Shown one piece after another: positions 42,297 to 52,428 of a DNA stretch of 64,000 nt; position 1 is the first letter of the stretch, and every line of letters begins with the position of its first letter. The notes under the pieces are model-generated. The model worked only from the letters and a program-made list of their open reading frames with translations. It was not told the DNA's origin and did no database searches. The stretch is taken from the NCBI GenBank assembly GCA_963978545.1, contig OZ021730.1:11167796-11231795 (forward strand), in the 5' to 3' direction. The position numbers and the translations under genes are program-made. This stretch comes from Linyphia triangularis. Lineage: Eukaryota > Arthropoda > Arachnida > Araneae > Linyphiidae.

Positions 42297-43176
42297 TAAT
42301 TTTAAAATACTTCCAAATGGGTGATTTTAAATGAGCCATTATTAAAAATTATAAATTGGATTGTAATTGGAGAAAACTAAAATTCAAGGCATTCTAGAGA
42401 GCTAAATATAATTCCACATTGTGGCGCTGCTTTAAAGACCTAAAAATTACAATACTTCATTTTAAGTCAGAAAAAATACACCAGCTTTCAACTTCTGCCA
42501 ATGAAAAATCAGAAATTAGACCATACCATTCACAGCATAAAGGGGTAAAGTATTATCGTCGATAGAACAAAAAAAAGCATTGAGGATTGCGCATTGACTA
42601 TTTATTGCTTTTTACTCGCTAGCAAATGTCAGAAAAAAAGGAGGAAATGAGAATAACTAAAACTCTTAAGTCCCTTATGTTATGGAAAAAAAGTACTATT
42701 TATTAGTATTTCGGTTCGAGTTTTACGGAGAAGCATTCAAATATAACATCTGGAATTAATCAGATCATAAACTTGGAATGAAAAGAACATATTGCAAAAC
42801 ACGTATGAAGGATGTGTATGGAAAAATATTGGAGGAATGGTTTATGCTTATCAACTCGGCGTCAATAATACGACGCCTCTTTCTGTTTTCGTTTTCTAAT
42901 TTGACTGCAATTTATATCCAAGAAAAAAAAATTAAAAAAAAAAAAAAAGTGTAGGATGCGGTGTTTCTTTTGTCCGAAAAAGATCATTATTTTTTTCAAA
43001 AAATTATTTCTTGCGGATACCTGGTGGTCGGATATACAGCCGGATATCCAAATGAAATTATCGGATGTCCGGTATTTCAAATCGGATATCCGACGGGGTT
43101 TCGGATATTGAAAAATCAGCCGGATATGCCGGATATCGGATATTTGCCGGATATCCGTTCCATCCCTAGTTTCTAG

Positions 43177-44209
43177 TTTCACGATGTTATCAAGAGTGGA
43201 CCGTCCTCGTTGGAATCCACTCTGAAAAGGTGAAATACATCCATCTTTTTCCAACATGTAAGAGAGTCGTGCGTTTACAATACTTTCAAAGGTCTTACAG
43301 AGGCAGCTCGTTAAGGCTATCGGTCGATAGTTCAGAGGATCCTTGGGATCCTTTCCAGGTTTCAGAATGGGGATTACAGTAGCTTTCCGCCACAAGGTAG
43401 GAAAGATGTTCTCCTTCCAGATTCTATTAAAGAGAAAAAGGATGTTAAAAAGAGAATCTGGACTTAAATGGCGAAGCATTTGGTAACTGATCCCATCTTG
43501 ACCTGGACTAGTGTTATGTGCTTTAGATAAAGCACTCTTCAATTCGTACATCTTAAGGTCACAGTTGTAGGAATATTCAATATTGCTTTTAAAGTTAATT
43601 CCAGTCCGTTCAGCACGATTCTTAGTCACTAGAAAAGTAGGACTATAAGAATCGGAACTGGATACTCTTTCAAAAGTTTCACCGATAAGGTTAGCAATAT
43701 CTTCAGGGGAAGAGAACACAGCAGCTCCGGTCTGAAGTATCGGGCAAGAATACTCCGGATACAAACCGTTGGCTGCTCTAACCTTCTTCCACAACTGTTT
43801 GCTTGATGTTTTGGATGTAATTGAAGAGACATAACTTATCCAAGAATCTTTCTGACTTTGACGTCTAACCCTACGGGCAACTGCCTTTGCCTTTTTAAAG
43901 GCGATAAGGTTTCCTGTAGTTGGGTATCTGCGGAAGATACCCCATAGCTTCTTTTGTTTCTTGTATGCAGACTGACAATCTGCATTCCAGTATGGTTTAC
44001 AGTGCCGCAGTGTTCTAGGTGATGTCTTAGGAATGGAGGAGTCAGCGGCATTTAAAATTGCTTCAGTGACATTTTGGACAGCAGTATCAACATCCCCACT
44101 GTCCACCATTGTTCCCGTTATAACAGCCAATTCAGAAAATTTATCCCAATTTGCCTTATGGTATTTGTAAGTAGGTAGACGGTTGGTCACGCTACTACTA
44201 CCTGCATGC
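43177..44209 (-). pseudogene. LINE A4 ORF2, linker and RT N-terminal part
   Basis: Open from about 44190 (TNRLPTYKYHKANWDKF) to the hAT1 junction. It includes the DKF...PKTSPRTLRHCKPYWN linker, GQDGISYQML (Pro of GPDG changed to Gln), YRPIALTSCLCKTFES and FQSGFQRGRSTLDN. The frame continues into hAT1 as junk. No stop lies within the LINE part. Confidence 0.87.
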
Positions 44210-44246
44210 GAAATGAGGACAGTTAGTTAGTTAGTTGGGATTTACT

Positions 44247-44277
44247 GGCGCAAGGACCAATTTGATCAAGCTGCGCC
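44247..44277 (-). other. LINE-C 3'-end stem-loop
   Basis: GGCGC and GCGCC pair around a loop that differs from LINE-A (CAGCTTGATCAAATTGGTCC in place of GGCCCTTGTGTTGCC-type loops). The stem is therefore conserved more than the loop. A (CTAA)n tail follows up to 44223. Confidence 0.7.
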
Positions 44278-44324
44278 TAAACAAACGGTGTGCTGTTTAA
44301 AAGATAAAACTAATTAAAAACATT

Positions 44325-47300
44325 TTAGATATGAGAATAAAAACCAATTTGCTTGATACAATTAAACAGTTTCAAATGATTAAAATTGTTTGATAAAACA
44401 TGTTTCATTAAGGGAGAAGCCGTATCAAAGAAAATTAAACGCTCAGAATTAAATGCTGGGCAATCACAAATAAAATGGTGTACTGTTAAAACTGCGTTAC
44501 AGTGCTGGCAAGTGGGTGGGTCTTCGCCTCGAAGAAGATGAGAGTGTGTGAGATGAGTGTGACCAATTCTGATCCTGGCTAACACGACTTCTTCTCGTCT
44601 GTTACATCGATAGGCAGATGACCAGTCAATGATGTGAGGCTTCACAGTGAACAATTTGTTGGAAGTCTGTTCGTTCCACAACAGTTGCCAATTATTAAAA
44701 ATACTTTGTTTAATTGTTGGTTTAAAATCAGTATAAGGAATAAAATTCTGATGGTTAGGTAAAACAGTGGCATTTTTTGCCATGGAATCAGCAATGTCAT
44801 TACCAAGGATTCCAATGTGACTGGGAATCCAACAAAATATTAGGTTAAAATCGTTTTGTAATAAAATAGTGATTTGTTTAAAAATTTTAAAAATAAGAGG
44901 ATGATGATGGTGCTTTAATGAAATTAATGACTGTAATGTACTTAATGAATCTGTGAATATGATAGAGTTCGATATGGAATGACTGGTGATGTATTGAAGG
45001 GACATTAAAATGGCATAAAGTTCAGCTGTAAAAATGCTGCATTCTTTAGGCAGTTTAAAAGCAATACTGGCATTTGATGAGAAGAAAGCTGAACCAACAT
45101 GGGTGTCAAATTTCGACCCATCAGTATAAAAGGAGGTATAATCCTCGTATTTTGTTTGAATGCTACGATACATATCAATAAAAACTTGTGGCGGAGTATA
45201 TTCTTTGGGATATTTACAAAGGCTAAAATCTACTTTTACATTGGGACACGTCCAAGGTGTGAATGGATAATCTAAAGTTGAAGAAACATTGTCCAGGTTA
45301 AGTTGTAAATCCTGGCAAAGGTGCTTCATTCGTATTCCAAAAGTTGGAGTTATTGAAGGACGGTCATTGAAAAGTATTTCATATTCCGGATTAAACACGG
45401 AATCAAATAAAGGATGGTCTCTTAATGATTTTAGCTTGGTAAAATAAATCAATGAGATATATTGTCTTCTGCAACTTAAAGAAGGCTCGTATGTTTCTGC
45501 GTAGAGACTTAGAACAGGTGAAGTACAAAAGGCTCCAGAACACTGCCGTAGTCCAGAATGGTGGATTGGGTCCAAAAGTTTCAGATTAGATGGCTTGGAA
45601 GAACCATACGCAATTGAGCCATAGTCAAGTTTTGACCGAACAAGAGAACGATAAATCCGCATTAAGGACTTTCGATCAGCTCCCCAGGAGGAGTTAGACA
45701 AAACTTTCAAGATATTAAGTGATTTTATGCATTTATTTTTGAGTTCCAGAATGTGTTTTCTGTAAGTTAAGGATTTATCAAACCAAATGCCAAGGAATTT
45801 GACATTGGGTTCCACACGTATGACCTGATTGTTTAGAGTAATTTCAGGGTCAAGATGCAAACCTCTTTTCCTGCAGAAGTGCACACAAACTGTCTTTTGG
45901 GGTGATAAAGAAAACCCATTTTTGTCGCACCAGTCTGAAATTTTGTTTACGGCTATTTGTAATTGTCTTTCTATTGTAGTCATACTGGTGGCACAAAATG
46001 AAATCCGAAGGTCATCAACATAAAGGGAAGATTCAACTGAAGGTGGAATTACTTTAAAAATATTGTTTAAACGAAGAATAAAAAGAATGACACTGAGCAC
46101 ACTGCCCTGTGGCACTCCTTGTTCTTGGACAAACTCTGCCGATAATACTGATACAATTCGGACACGAAAAGTGCGACGATAGAGAAAATTTTTAATGAAA
46201 ATAGGTAGGTGACCTCGGAGTCCACAGTTATACAAATCTTGCAAAATACCATACCTCCAGGTTCTATCGTACGCCTTTTCGATGTCGAAAAAAATCGACA
46301 CCAAGTGTTGTTTTCTGACAAAGGCCTTCTTTACAGATTTTTCAAGAGTCAGAATGTTGTCAATTGTGGAACGATATTTCCGAAAGCCACTTTGAAACGG
46401 AGAGATAATGCAATTATGCTCAAGGTAACACATTAGCCGTTTGCTGATCATCTTTTCAAAAAGTTTACAAAGACAACTGGTTAGAGCTATTGGCCGATAG
46501 TTGGATGAGTTTTTTGGGTCTTTGCCCGGTTTTGGAATGGGAATTACAATTGCCTGTTGCCAGATTGTAGGAAACTGGTGTTCAACCCATATACTGTTAA
46601 AAAGTTTCAAAATATTATCAATAGAATTTGATTTGAGGTGTTCAATCATTGCATAGTGAATTTCGTCAGGACCAGGAGATGAAGATTTAGATTGCTGCAA
46701 TGCTAAGTGTAATTCTCGATGAGTGAAAGGGCTATTGTAGTCTGTTTGAACTGTTGTACTAAAATTAATTTTTATTTTTTCAGTTGTATGTTTTAATTTT
46801 TGAAATGACTGTGAGCAATTTGAGTTACTTGACACTTCTGCTAAAGTTGAAGCAAGAAGGTCAGCAATCCCTTGATGATCATTCACTGATAAGCCGTTGT
46901 GTTCCAACATGGACAACGGGTGCTGAGAATAGTTGCCATTTATTTTTCGGATTTTATCCCAAACTTTTTTGGACGGCGTGTTGGCTGTGATACCAGAGAC
47001 ATATGCTATCCAAGAGTAGTGTTTAGAGTTACGTCTAATTTTACGTGCATGTGCTTTTGCTTTTTTAAAATTAAGTAGGTTATCAGTTGTAGGGTTTCTA
47101 CGAAAGATTCCCCAAGCACGCTTTTGATCTCTAATGGAATCTTTGCATCCCTGGTTCCACCAGGGTTTAGGATATTTTGGAAAATGTGTCGTGGTTCTTG
47201 GGATGGTTGCCTTAGCTGCACCAATAATGTGATCAGAAACTTCTCTGACCACTTCATCAATATCATGACCATTCACCATTTCATCTGTAATTTCAACAAG

Positions 47301-48026
47301 GGTTTGAAAAGAGGTCCAATCTGCTTTAGCTATTTTAAAAGTTGGTTTTCGGATAGGGGGACAAGCCCAATTATCCGAGTTTGAAATAATGATAGGAAAA
47401 TGGTCGCTTCCGTATGGGTTAGGATCAACGCGCCATTCTAAAGTAGGAGATAGTTCAGGTGAACAAAGAGAAAGGTCTATTGCCGTTAGTGTTTGGTTTG
47501 TATGGAAATATGTTGGAGAGCCATCGTTTAATAAGGATAATGAATGGTCAAAAATGATTTTTTCAACTTTTCGACCTCGGGTGTTAGAATCATTACAACC
47601 CCAAATTGAATTGTGAGCATTAAAATCTCCCAAGAGCAAGAAGGGAGATGGCAACTGTTGAATCAAATTAATGATGTCAGCTTCAATTATAGGCTCATTA
47701 GGGGATAAATATAAGCTACACACCGTAATTGTGCGCTTCATAGACATACGCACTGCAACAGCTTGTAAAGTTGTCATCAATGAAAGTGGAGCAGATGGAA
47801 GGTGGTTGGACGTCAGCAAAGCGACGCCACCACTTGCTCGATCAGTATGAAGCTTATCCTTACGATGTATAGTGTAACCTCGTAGTTTGGGGCTGTCTTT
47901 AGAAGTGAGAAAAGTTTCTTGGAGAGCAAAACATGCTGGATTATAATTGTCTATAAAAGTTTTGATATCATCAATATTTGTCCGGAAACCACGACAATTC
48001 CATTGAATAAAAGAATTAAAAGCCAT
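44325..48026 (-). CDS. LINE-C ORF2, intact endonuclease-RT-RNase H polyprotein
   Basis: 1233 aa without interruption. APE-type endonuclease, residues about 1-225 (FIQWNCRGFR, LQETFL, LLGDFNAH, GSDHFPI); linker; RT about 470-760 (FFDIEKAYDRTW, GVPQGSVLS, SSLYVDDLRIS with the catalytic DD); RNase H about 950-1090 (FYTDGSKFD, FTAELYAIL, IFTDSLSTL, GNDIADSMAK, so the D-E-D-D residues are all present); C-terminal zinc motif (CQHCNAVLTVHHFICDC). The enzyme nicks target DNA and reverse-transcribes LINE RNA from the nick. The start follows ORF1 by 51 nt, without the TAATG overlap of LINE-A. All catalytic motifs are intact, so activity is possible. Confidence 0.93.
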   Translation of the reverse strand: MAFNSFIQWNCRGFRTNIDDIKTFIDNYNPACFALQETFLTSKDSPKLRGYTIHRKDKLHTDRASGGVALLTSNHLPSAPLSLMTTLQAVAVRMSMKRTITVCSLYLSPNEPIIEADIINLIQQLPSPFLLLGDFNAHNSIWGCNDSNTRGRKVEKIIFDHSLSLLNDGSPTYFHTNQTLTAIDLSLCSPELSPTLEWRVDPNPYGSDHFPIIISNSDNWACPPIRKPTFKIAKADWTSFQTLVEITDEMVNGHDIDEVVREVSDHIIGAAKATIPRTTTHFPKYPKPWWNQGCKDSIRDQKRAWGIFRRNPTTDNLLNFKKAKAHARKIRRNSKHYSWIAYVSGITANTPSKKVWDKIRKINGNYSQHPLSMLEHNGLSVNDHQGIADLLASTLAEVSSNSNCSQSFQKLKHTTEKIKINFSTTVQTDYNSPFTHRELHLALQQSKSSSPGPDEIHYAMIEHLKSNSIDNILKLFNSIWVEHQFPTIWQQAIVIPIPKPGKDPKNSSNYRPIALTSCLCKLFEKMISKRLMCYLEHNCIISPFQSGFRKYRSTIDNILTLEKSVKKAFVRKQHLVSIFFDIEKAYDRTWRYGILQDLYNCGLRGHLPIFIKNFLYRRTFRVRIVSVLSAEFVQEQGVPQGSVLSVILFILRLNNIFKVIPPSVESSLYVDDLRISFCATSMTTIERQLQIAVNKISDWCDKNGFSLSPQKTVCVHFCRKRGLHLDPEITLNNQVIRVEPNVKFLGIWFDKSLTYRKHILELKNKCIKSLNILKVLSNSSWGADRKSLMRIYRSLVRSKLDYGSIAYGSSKPSNLKLLDPIHHSGLRQCSGAFCTSPVLSLYAETYEPSLSCRRQYISLIYFTKLKSLRDHPLFDSVFNPEYEILFNDRPSITPTFGIRMKHLCQDLQLNLDNVSSTLDYPFTPWTCPNVKVDFSLCKYPKEYTPPQVFIDMYRSIQTKYEDYTSFYTDGSKFDTHVGSAFFSSNASIAFKLPKECSIFTAELYAILMSLQYITSHSISNSIIFTDSLSTLQSLISLKHHHHPLIFKIFKQITILLQNDFNLIFCWIPSHIGILGNDIADSMAKNATVLPNHQNFIPYTDFKPTIKQSIFNNWQLLWNEQTSNKLFTVKPHIIDWSSAYRCNRREEVVLARIRIGHTHLTHSHLLRGEDPPTCQHCNAVLTVHHFICDCPAFNSERLIFFDTASPLMKHVLSNNFNHLKLFNCIKQIGFYSHI

Positions 48027-48077
48027 GATATAAAGATAAAATGTAAAAATGTAAAATTTAAAATATTAAAACTTTTA

Positions 48078-49372
48078 CTAAGATTGTTGTGTTTTAGGTA
48101 AAAGGTTGTTGGGGAGTCGTAAGCCTTCATCAACATCCATCTCTGGAGAATCAGACAAATCAGAGACGTCTGCACTTAAAACCGCTTCTGCGGCTTCAAG
48201 CGACTCCTGAAGTTGCTTACTTTTGATTCCACGTTTCTGAAAATGGAAGCTGTCTTTTGGAATTAACTGCTTCAAAGGAGTCTCAATGACTTTGGGTTTA
48301 TTTTGAACTGTTTGTTTTGATGATTTGAGTCTAGTCGATAGCTGGGAACTTTTTTTATTTTCAACTGATTTTGTTTGTGTTTGTATGGTAGTAGTACTAT
48401 GGGATATGGATGGTATTTGAAGTTGACAAGGATAGCTGACATTAGTTTGTATACAAATACTTTTGGTTGGTTTAGGTGTTAACAAAGAAGCGAAAGTTTT
48501 TGGACCTGCAGTAGTCGGCGGGGGAGGTTTCACAATGGCCTTTGCTTCAGCATAAGATACATTGCGAGTTACCTTCACTTCCTGTATGTCTTTTTCCAGC
48601 AGCCACTGAGGGCACGATCGGGAATATGCAGGGTGTGCACCATTGCAATTGATACAATGGGCATCTGCATTGCAGTCCCGATCGGCATGTCCAGAACTGC
48701 CACAATTGGAACATATGTCTATGTTGCCTCTACATGTATTTTTGGAATGTCCGAACTGTTGGCATTTGAAGCAGCGCAACGGGTTCGGAACATATAAGCG
48801 GACAGGACAGTTTAAATAGCCGGCTTTGATACTGGTTGGTCGAATTGGAGTATCAAACGTTAGGATGATGTGTTTGGTAGGTAATATCTCTCCATTTCTT
48901 TTAATTGTGATACGATGAGCTTTCACTACGCCCTGACTTGAAAGTTCAGCGACGAGTTCGGCTTCATCTACACATTGAAGATCTGGTTCGGAGATTACAC
49001 CTTGGCTGTAGTTAAGGCTTTTATGAGGCATTGTTGTGACAGGAATGGTTGCTAGGGTTTTCAAAGACATAAGGGATTGGGATTGTAGAGGAGTGGCAGT
49101 TTCAATTAAGAGATCCCCAGAACGGAGGCGCTTGATGTTTTTTGTCTCTCCGATTGCACCCAGAATAACTTTTTGAATGAAAAATGGTGATTGGGTTTTA
49201 AAGGAAGGATCAGTGGATTGAATTATGTAGAATACCGGTAAGTTTGTAGACAGTTTTTTGGAGCTTGATGCGATTCGTTTGACATGTCAGAAGATCGTTT
49301 AGGTGTTCGTTCATTGATTGAGTTTTGGGGGTTCAAGGCTCCGCCTGCGCCATTAGAAATATTAGAAGCCAT
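48078..49372 (-). CDS. LINE-C ORF1 (zinc-knuckle protein) read through a -1 frame change
   Basis: The leader starts MASNISNGAGGALNPQNS at 49372 (the frame is open up to 49459) and would stop 16 codons after the heptamer A AAA AAC (49259-49253). The main ORF1 lies in the -1 frame from there (TNLPVFYIIQS, SPFFIQK, KRLRSGDLLIE, GVISEPDLQ). Three knuckles follow (CFKCQQFGHSKNTC, CSNCGSSGHADRDC, CINCNGAHPAYSRSC) and the stop is at 48078. The -1 frame has no ATG before 49070, and starting there would drop the conserved N-terminal block. I infer either programmed -1 frameshifting or a one-base lesion in an otherwise intact element. The protein binds LINE RNA by family knowledge. Confidence 0.75.
49253..49259 (-). 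promoter_or_regulatory. Putative -1 ribosomal frameshift site in LINE-C ORF1
   Basis: On the minus strand this reads A AAA AAC with the leader frame in AAA-AAC register, exactly the canonical X XXY YYZ heptamer. The downstream frame is -1. LINE B1 has the same heptamer, register and protein position (25709-25715). No strong stimulatory hairpin is obvious in the next 60 nt. Confidence 0.6.
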
Positions 49373-49995
49373 AGTTAAGTGGATTACGTTCATCTCAATG
49401 CGTCCCCACCCATCATAGAGCCCAACAAGGGGAGACCCTTGGGGTCTCAGGGATAGCATTGAGATATAGTACTACAGCTTCAGGCTGTTGGTCCGCGAGG
49501 GCAACCCTAACTGCAGCACTAACCCTAAGTAGTGAAGGTGGAAGTTCTACTACCAGCCGATTGACAGGAGGGGGCTACCTCCTGCCACCCGTCTACAGTG
49601 AATCCTGGGCCAAAGGGCACGCATGCGAGGACCCAACCATGTGAATCCTACGCAAGGTAACCCCAGGATCCCATTCTCCCCCTTACGGGACGCCACGCAC
49701 GGCAAACACGTGGGTTGGGAAAATCCAACAAAAATTATATAAATGAATCCAAAGAATTAAAAAACTAAATCCAGAAATATAAGCATAAAACTAAACTCAA
49801 AAAAGAAGTGAAAAACAGAGATGAAAAGCCTATAAAAACATACGGAATCAAACGAATGAAAAGAACCAAAAGTAACAAGAAAACAGTACATACGGTAGGG
49901 CCTAACAAAAAAGGAAAGAAAAGAAAATGTTAGGCCCAGCTAGGGTATCTCGGGTTTGCCAGGCCCGTACTCACAAGATGTGAGCCCCCGAGGGG
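49373..49995 (-). promoter_or_regulatory. LINE-C 5' UTR
   Basis: A 0.62-kb leader, GC-rich at its start (CCCTCGGGGGCTCACATC) and poor in ORFs. CCACGCACGGCAAACACGTG near 49,690-49,710 is also found, in the same orientation relative to the element, in the LINE-A leader (for example 52,170-52,190), the only clear UTR motif shared by A and C. Confidence 0.6.
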
Positions 49996-50008
49996 GAAAT
50001 GAGGACAG

Positions 50009-50636
50009 GGAAGTGATCACTGTTGTGTAGATCACTTCCAACAGCAAAATTCAAATATGGAAAAAGTATAGGATAACAAATGGCTAAATCAAGTGAATGG
50101 AATGTTCTAGTGGGTTCATGAAAATAGGTTTTCTCCTCATTATTCAGGAGACAGAGACAGTGATCAGAAAGCAACTTTTCCACCTGTCTCCCACGAGGGT
50201 TCGTATTAGCATTACCCCACGTAGTACTGTGTCCATTAAAGTCACCGAGCAGTAAAAATGGTACTGGAAGTTGATCAATAAGGTCATTCAACTCCTCTTG
50301 GCGGATGATAGCATGTGGCGGTAGGTATAGGCAACAGACTGTGAGAAGGGACTGTAAATGAAGTCTCGCAGCCACAGCATGTAGAGATGTGCGCAGTGTG
50401 AGTACAGTGCTGGGGTAATCATGAGAGATAAAAAGGCAAACTCCTCCAGACACTGTATTACTACGGGTAACATCTTTTCTAATGCAACTATACCCACGGA
50501 TCTTAGATATACAAGAATCCTTCAAGAAAGTTTCTTGAAGGGCCAAACATGCTGGATGGTAAAGTGAAATAATGTTCTTCACATCATCCTTCCTAGACCT
50601 AAAACCGCGACAGGTCCAAGAAACAAAAGAAGCCAT
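50009..50636 (-). pseudogene. LINE A4 ORF2, endonuclease part
   Basis: Begins with the ATG of the TAATG overlap at 50636. It encodes SWTCRGFR (Asn of SWNCRG changed to Thr, a likely active-site change), LQETFLKDS, LLGDFNGHSTTWG and SDHFPVLIS, where LINE-C is inserted. The reading continues at 44209. Confidence 0.88.
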
Positions 50637-51781
50637 TAATTATTAAAAGAAAATTTTAAAGGGGGGTCGGGATCTTCTTCAAGGATCTCATCGTCATCAG
50701 ATGGGTATAATTTCACCTCATCTGAATCTCTAAGAGAGCCAAGGATGTTAAAAGGGTTGGTAGATTTATCTCTTAGAGCCACACCCTTTGCTGATTTTAG
50801 CTTTATTGCTTGCAAAGCTTTGGACTTTGCAAGAGATTTTTTAACTATTATTGGTTTTTTAACTATTTGTGAAGAAGATTCCCTTTGGGGTAATCTAGTA
50901 ACTGGCAGTGAAAGGCTCTCTGTCTGTGTGCTTTTCTGAGACACTGACTTTTTACAAGCGTCAGCATATGCAACGCCAACACGAGGAGTCCGGGCCTCTA
51001 CCTGTTTTCTTGCCTCAAAGTACGTCAAGTTTTGGTTGGCACGAACGGTTTGTATCTCTTTCTCCTCAATCCATTTGGGACATTTTCGGGAGAAAGATGG
51101 ATGAGCTCCTTTACAATTGACGCACTTTTCAGGTAGGGTGCATGTACTACTACCATGGCCACTTCCTGCACAGCGTGCACAGATTTCAATTTCCCCGCGG
51201 CAAGCCGTTTGGGAGTGTCCAAATCTTTGGCACTTAAAGCAGCGAAGTGGGTTCGGTATGTACGGTCGGGTTTTACAGTTTAGATAGCCGGCCTTAACGT
51301 GTGTTGACAAAGTGGGAAGATCAAAGGTCAAGATCAGATGTTTTGTAGGCAAGATATTCCCATCTTTGCGTATAGTTATGCGATGCACTGCTGAGACTTG
51401 TTGGTCATGAAGATGGTCTAAGATCTCCTCCTCAGTTCTATGAAAGAGATCACTCTCAGAAATTACGCCACGAAATTTATTGAGAGAGCCGTGTTTACTT
51501 ACAGTAACGGGAAAAGTTCCAAAAGCCTCTATTTTTAAAATGTTTTCAGCCTGAGTGTGGTTTTTTGCTTCAACTAAAAGGTCACCAGACCTTAGTTTTT
51601 TTACTGAAGCTACGTCTCCAATGTAGGATTTAAGTACTTTTTCTATTAAGAAAGGAGATACCTTTTCAAAGGAATCCTCCTCTCTATGAATAATGAAGAA
51701 TTTAGCACTAAGTTGATTTGGAATAATAGGTCCATGTTGCTCCCCTAGAGAGGGAGAAGAGAAAGAAGATTTTTTTGCCAT
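50636..51781 (-). CDS. LINE A4 ORF1, zinc-knuckle protein
   Basis: The start chosen is 51781 (MAKKSSFSSPSLGEQ), matching A1 and A3. The open frame extends 27 codons further upstream but that part is UTR. About 381 aa are uninterrupted: the conserved N-terminal domain (SPFLIEKVL, KKLRSGDLLVE, GVISESDL), three complete knuckles (CFKCQRFGHSQTAC, CARCAGSGHGSSTC, CVNCKGAHPSFSRKC) and an acidic tail. The stop overlaps the ORF2 start in TAATG (50638-50634). Confidence 0.87.
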   Translation of the reverse strand: MAKKSSFSSPSLGEQHGPIIPNQLSAKFFIIHREEDSFEKVSPFLIEKVLKSYIGDVASVKKLRSGDLLVEAKNHTQAENILKIEAFGTFPVTVSKHGSLNKFRGVISESDLFHRTEEEILDHLHDQQVSAVHRITIRKDGNILPTKHLILTFDLPTLSTHVKAGYLNCKTRPYIPNPLRCFKCQRFGHSQTACRGEIEICARCAGSGHGSSTCTLPEKCVNCKGAHPSFSRKCPKWIEEKEIQTVRANQNLTYFEARKQVEARTPRVGVAYADACKKSVSQKSTQTESLSLPVTRLPQRESSSQIVKKPIIVKKSLAKSKALQAIKLKSAKGVALRDKSTNPFNILGSLRDSDEVKLYPSDDDEILEEDPDPPLKFSFNN

Positions 51782-52414
51782 AAGAAATAGAAATAATAAT
51801 TCGGGCACTAGAGTCCCACCCACCATGGAGTCCTCATTATCGGGGATAGAGCCTGCCGGCAAGCAACAAAAATCATAATATAAAACAAAATATCAACAAA
51901 ACTGTTACGCACAGCATGACTCTACCGGGTTAACCAATGCCTATACGCAAGCAGTCCATCTCTGAAGAAGTCTCCACCCTTTACGAGATTCCCAGCAAAT
52001 GGACTGATCACTTGATCCCTAGCCGCCGACGAAGTCGGACGACCAGCCGATTGATGCACACGGGACCAATGTGCACCTCCCGTTTATCTGAAGCAAGGGC
52101 CAAAGTAGTGTATTGGGACAGTATGTCGCCCCTCAACTACCAGGATCCCCTTTCCAGAGACACGGGTCTCCACGCACGGCAAACACGTTGGTGATTTAAT
52201 TTCCAAAAGAAGCTGATGGCAACAGAGCGGCACAAAGCTTCTCAAGGGAAGCCCTCACCTCTGAAGAGATAACAACAACGAGGGAAGGAAGAGAAGCCAA
52301 ACAATAAATACAGAACCCAAAAAAGAAGGTAAAACAGAAGGAGGGATTGATCACTGGGGTGCCCCGGGGTTGTGAAGCCCGTATTTACTTTGAGAAAGTA
52401 AACCCCCTGAGGAG
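51782..52414 (-). promoter_or_regulatory. LINE A4 5' UTR
   Basis: The same leader as 4260-4898 of A1. The element starts next to the TSD with CTCCTCAGGGGG. Together A1 and A4 fix the LINE-A 5' terminus to within a few bases and show variable extra bases at the very end (AACC in A1, CT in A4). Confidence 0.65.
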
Positions 52415-52428
52415 CCTTTCTCGGAGAG

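Larger units (their letters stand above)
40860..43168 (-). mobile_element. hAT transposon hAT1, non-autonomous relic
   Basis: TIRs are TAGGGATGGAACGGAT (40860-40875) and its exact inverse (43153-43168). The TSD is GTTTCTAG (40852-40859, 43169-43176). Both subterminal regions are packed with GGATATCCG/GCCGGATAT motifs (40,888-40,953 and 43,012-43,158), which look like transposase-binding repeats. Coding remnants on the minus strand are a BED finger and the N-terminal part of a ZBED-like transposase; the catalytic region is absent. A hairpin element and a SINE-like sequence sit inside. Confidence 0.92.
44223..49995 (-). mobile_element. LINE-C, full-length I-group non-LTR retrotransposon
   Basis: Flanked by the 13-bp TSD GAAATGAGGACAG (44210-44222, 49996-50008) inside the endonuclease domain of A4. 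It has a 5' UTR (49995-49373), ORF1 (49372-48078, with an A AAA AAC frame change), a 51-nt spacer, an uninterrupted ORF2 (48026-44325), the stem-loop (44277-44247) and a (CTAA)n tail. It is clearly a different family from A and nearer to B in ORF1. The intact ORF2 makes it the youngest-looking LINE in the window. Confidence 0.92.
28806..52414 (-). mobile_element. LINE-A copy A4, full length, split by BEL2, hAT1 and LINE C
   Basis: The 5' end is at 52414 and the 3' tail (TCAA)n at 28806, with TSD CCTTTCTCGGAGAG on both sides. Its pieces, in transcription order, are 52414-50009, 44209-43169, 40859-38796 and 28857-28806. The sum is a complete LINE-A: 5' UTR, ORF1, TAATG, ORF2 and stem-loop (right half at 38807-38811, left half at 28836-28840). 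Three elements landed in it independently, each with its own TSD. Confidence 0.9.
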
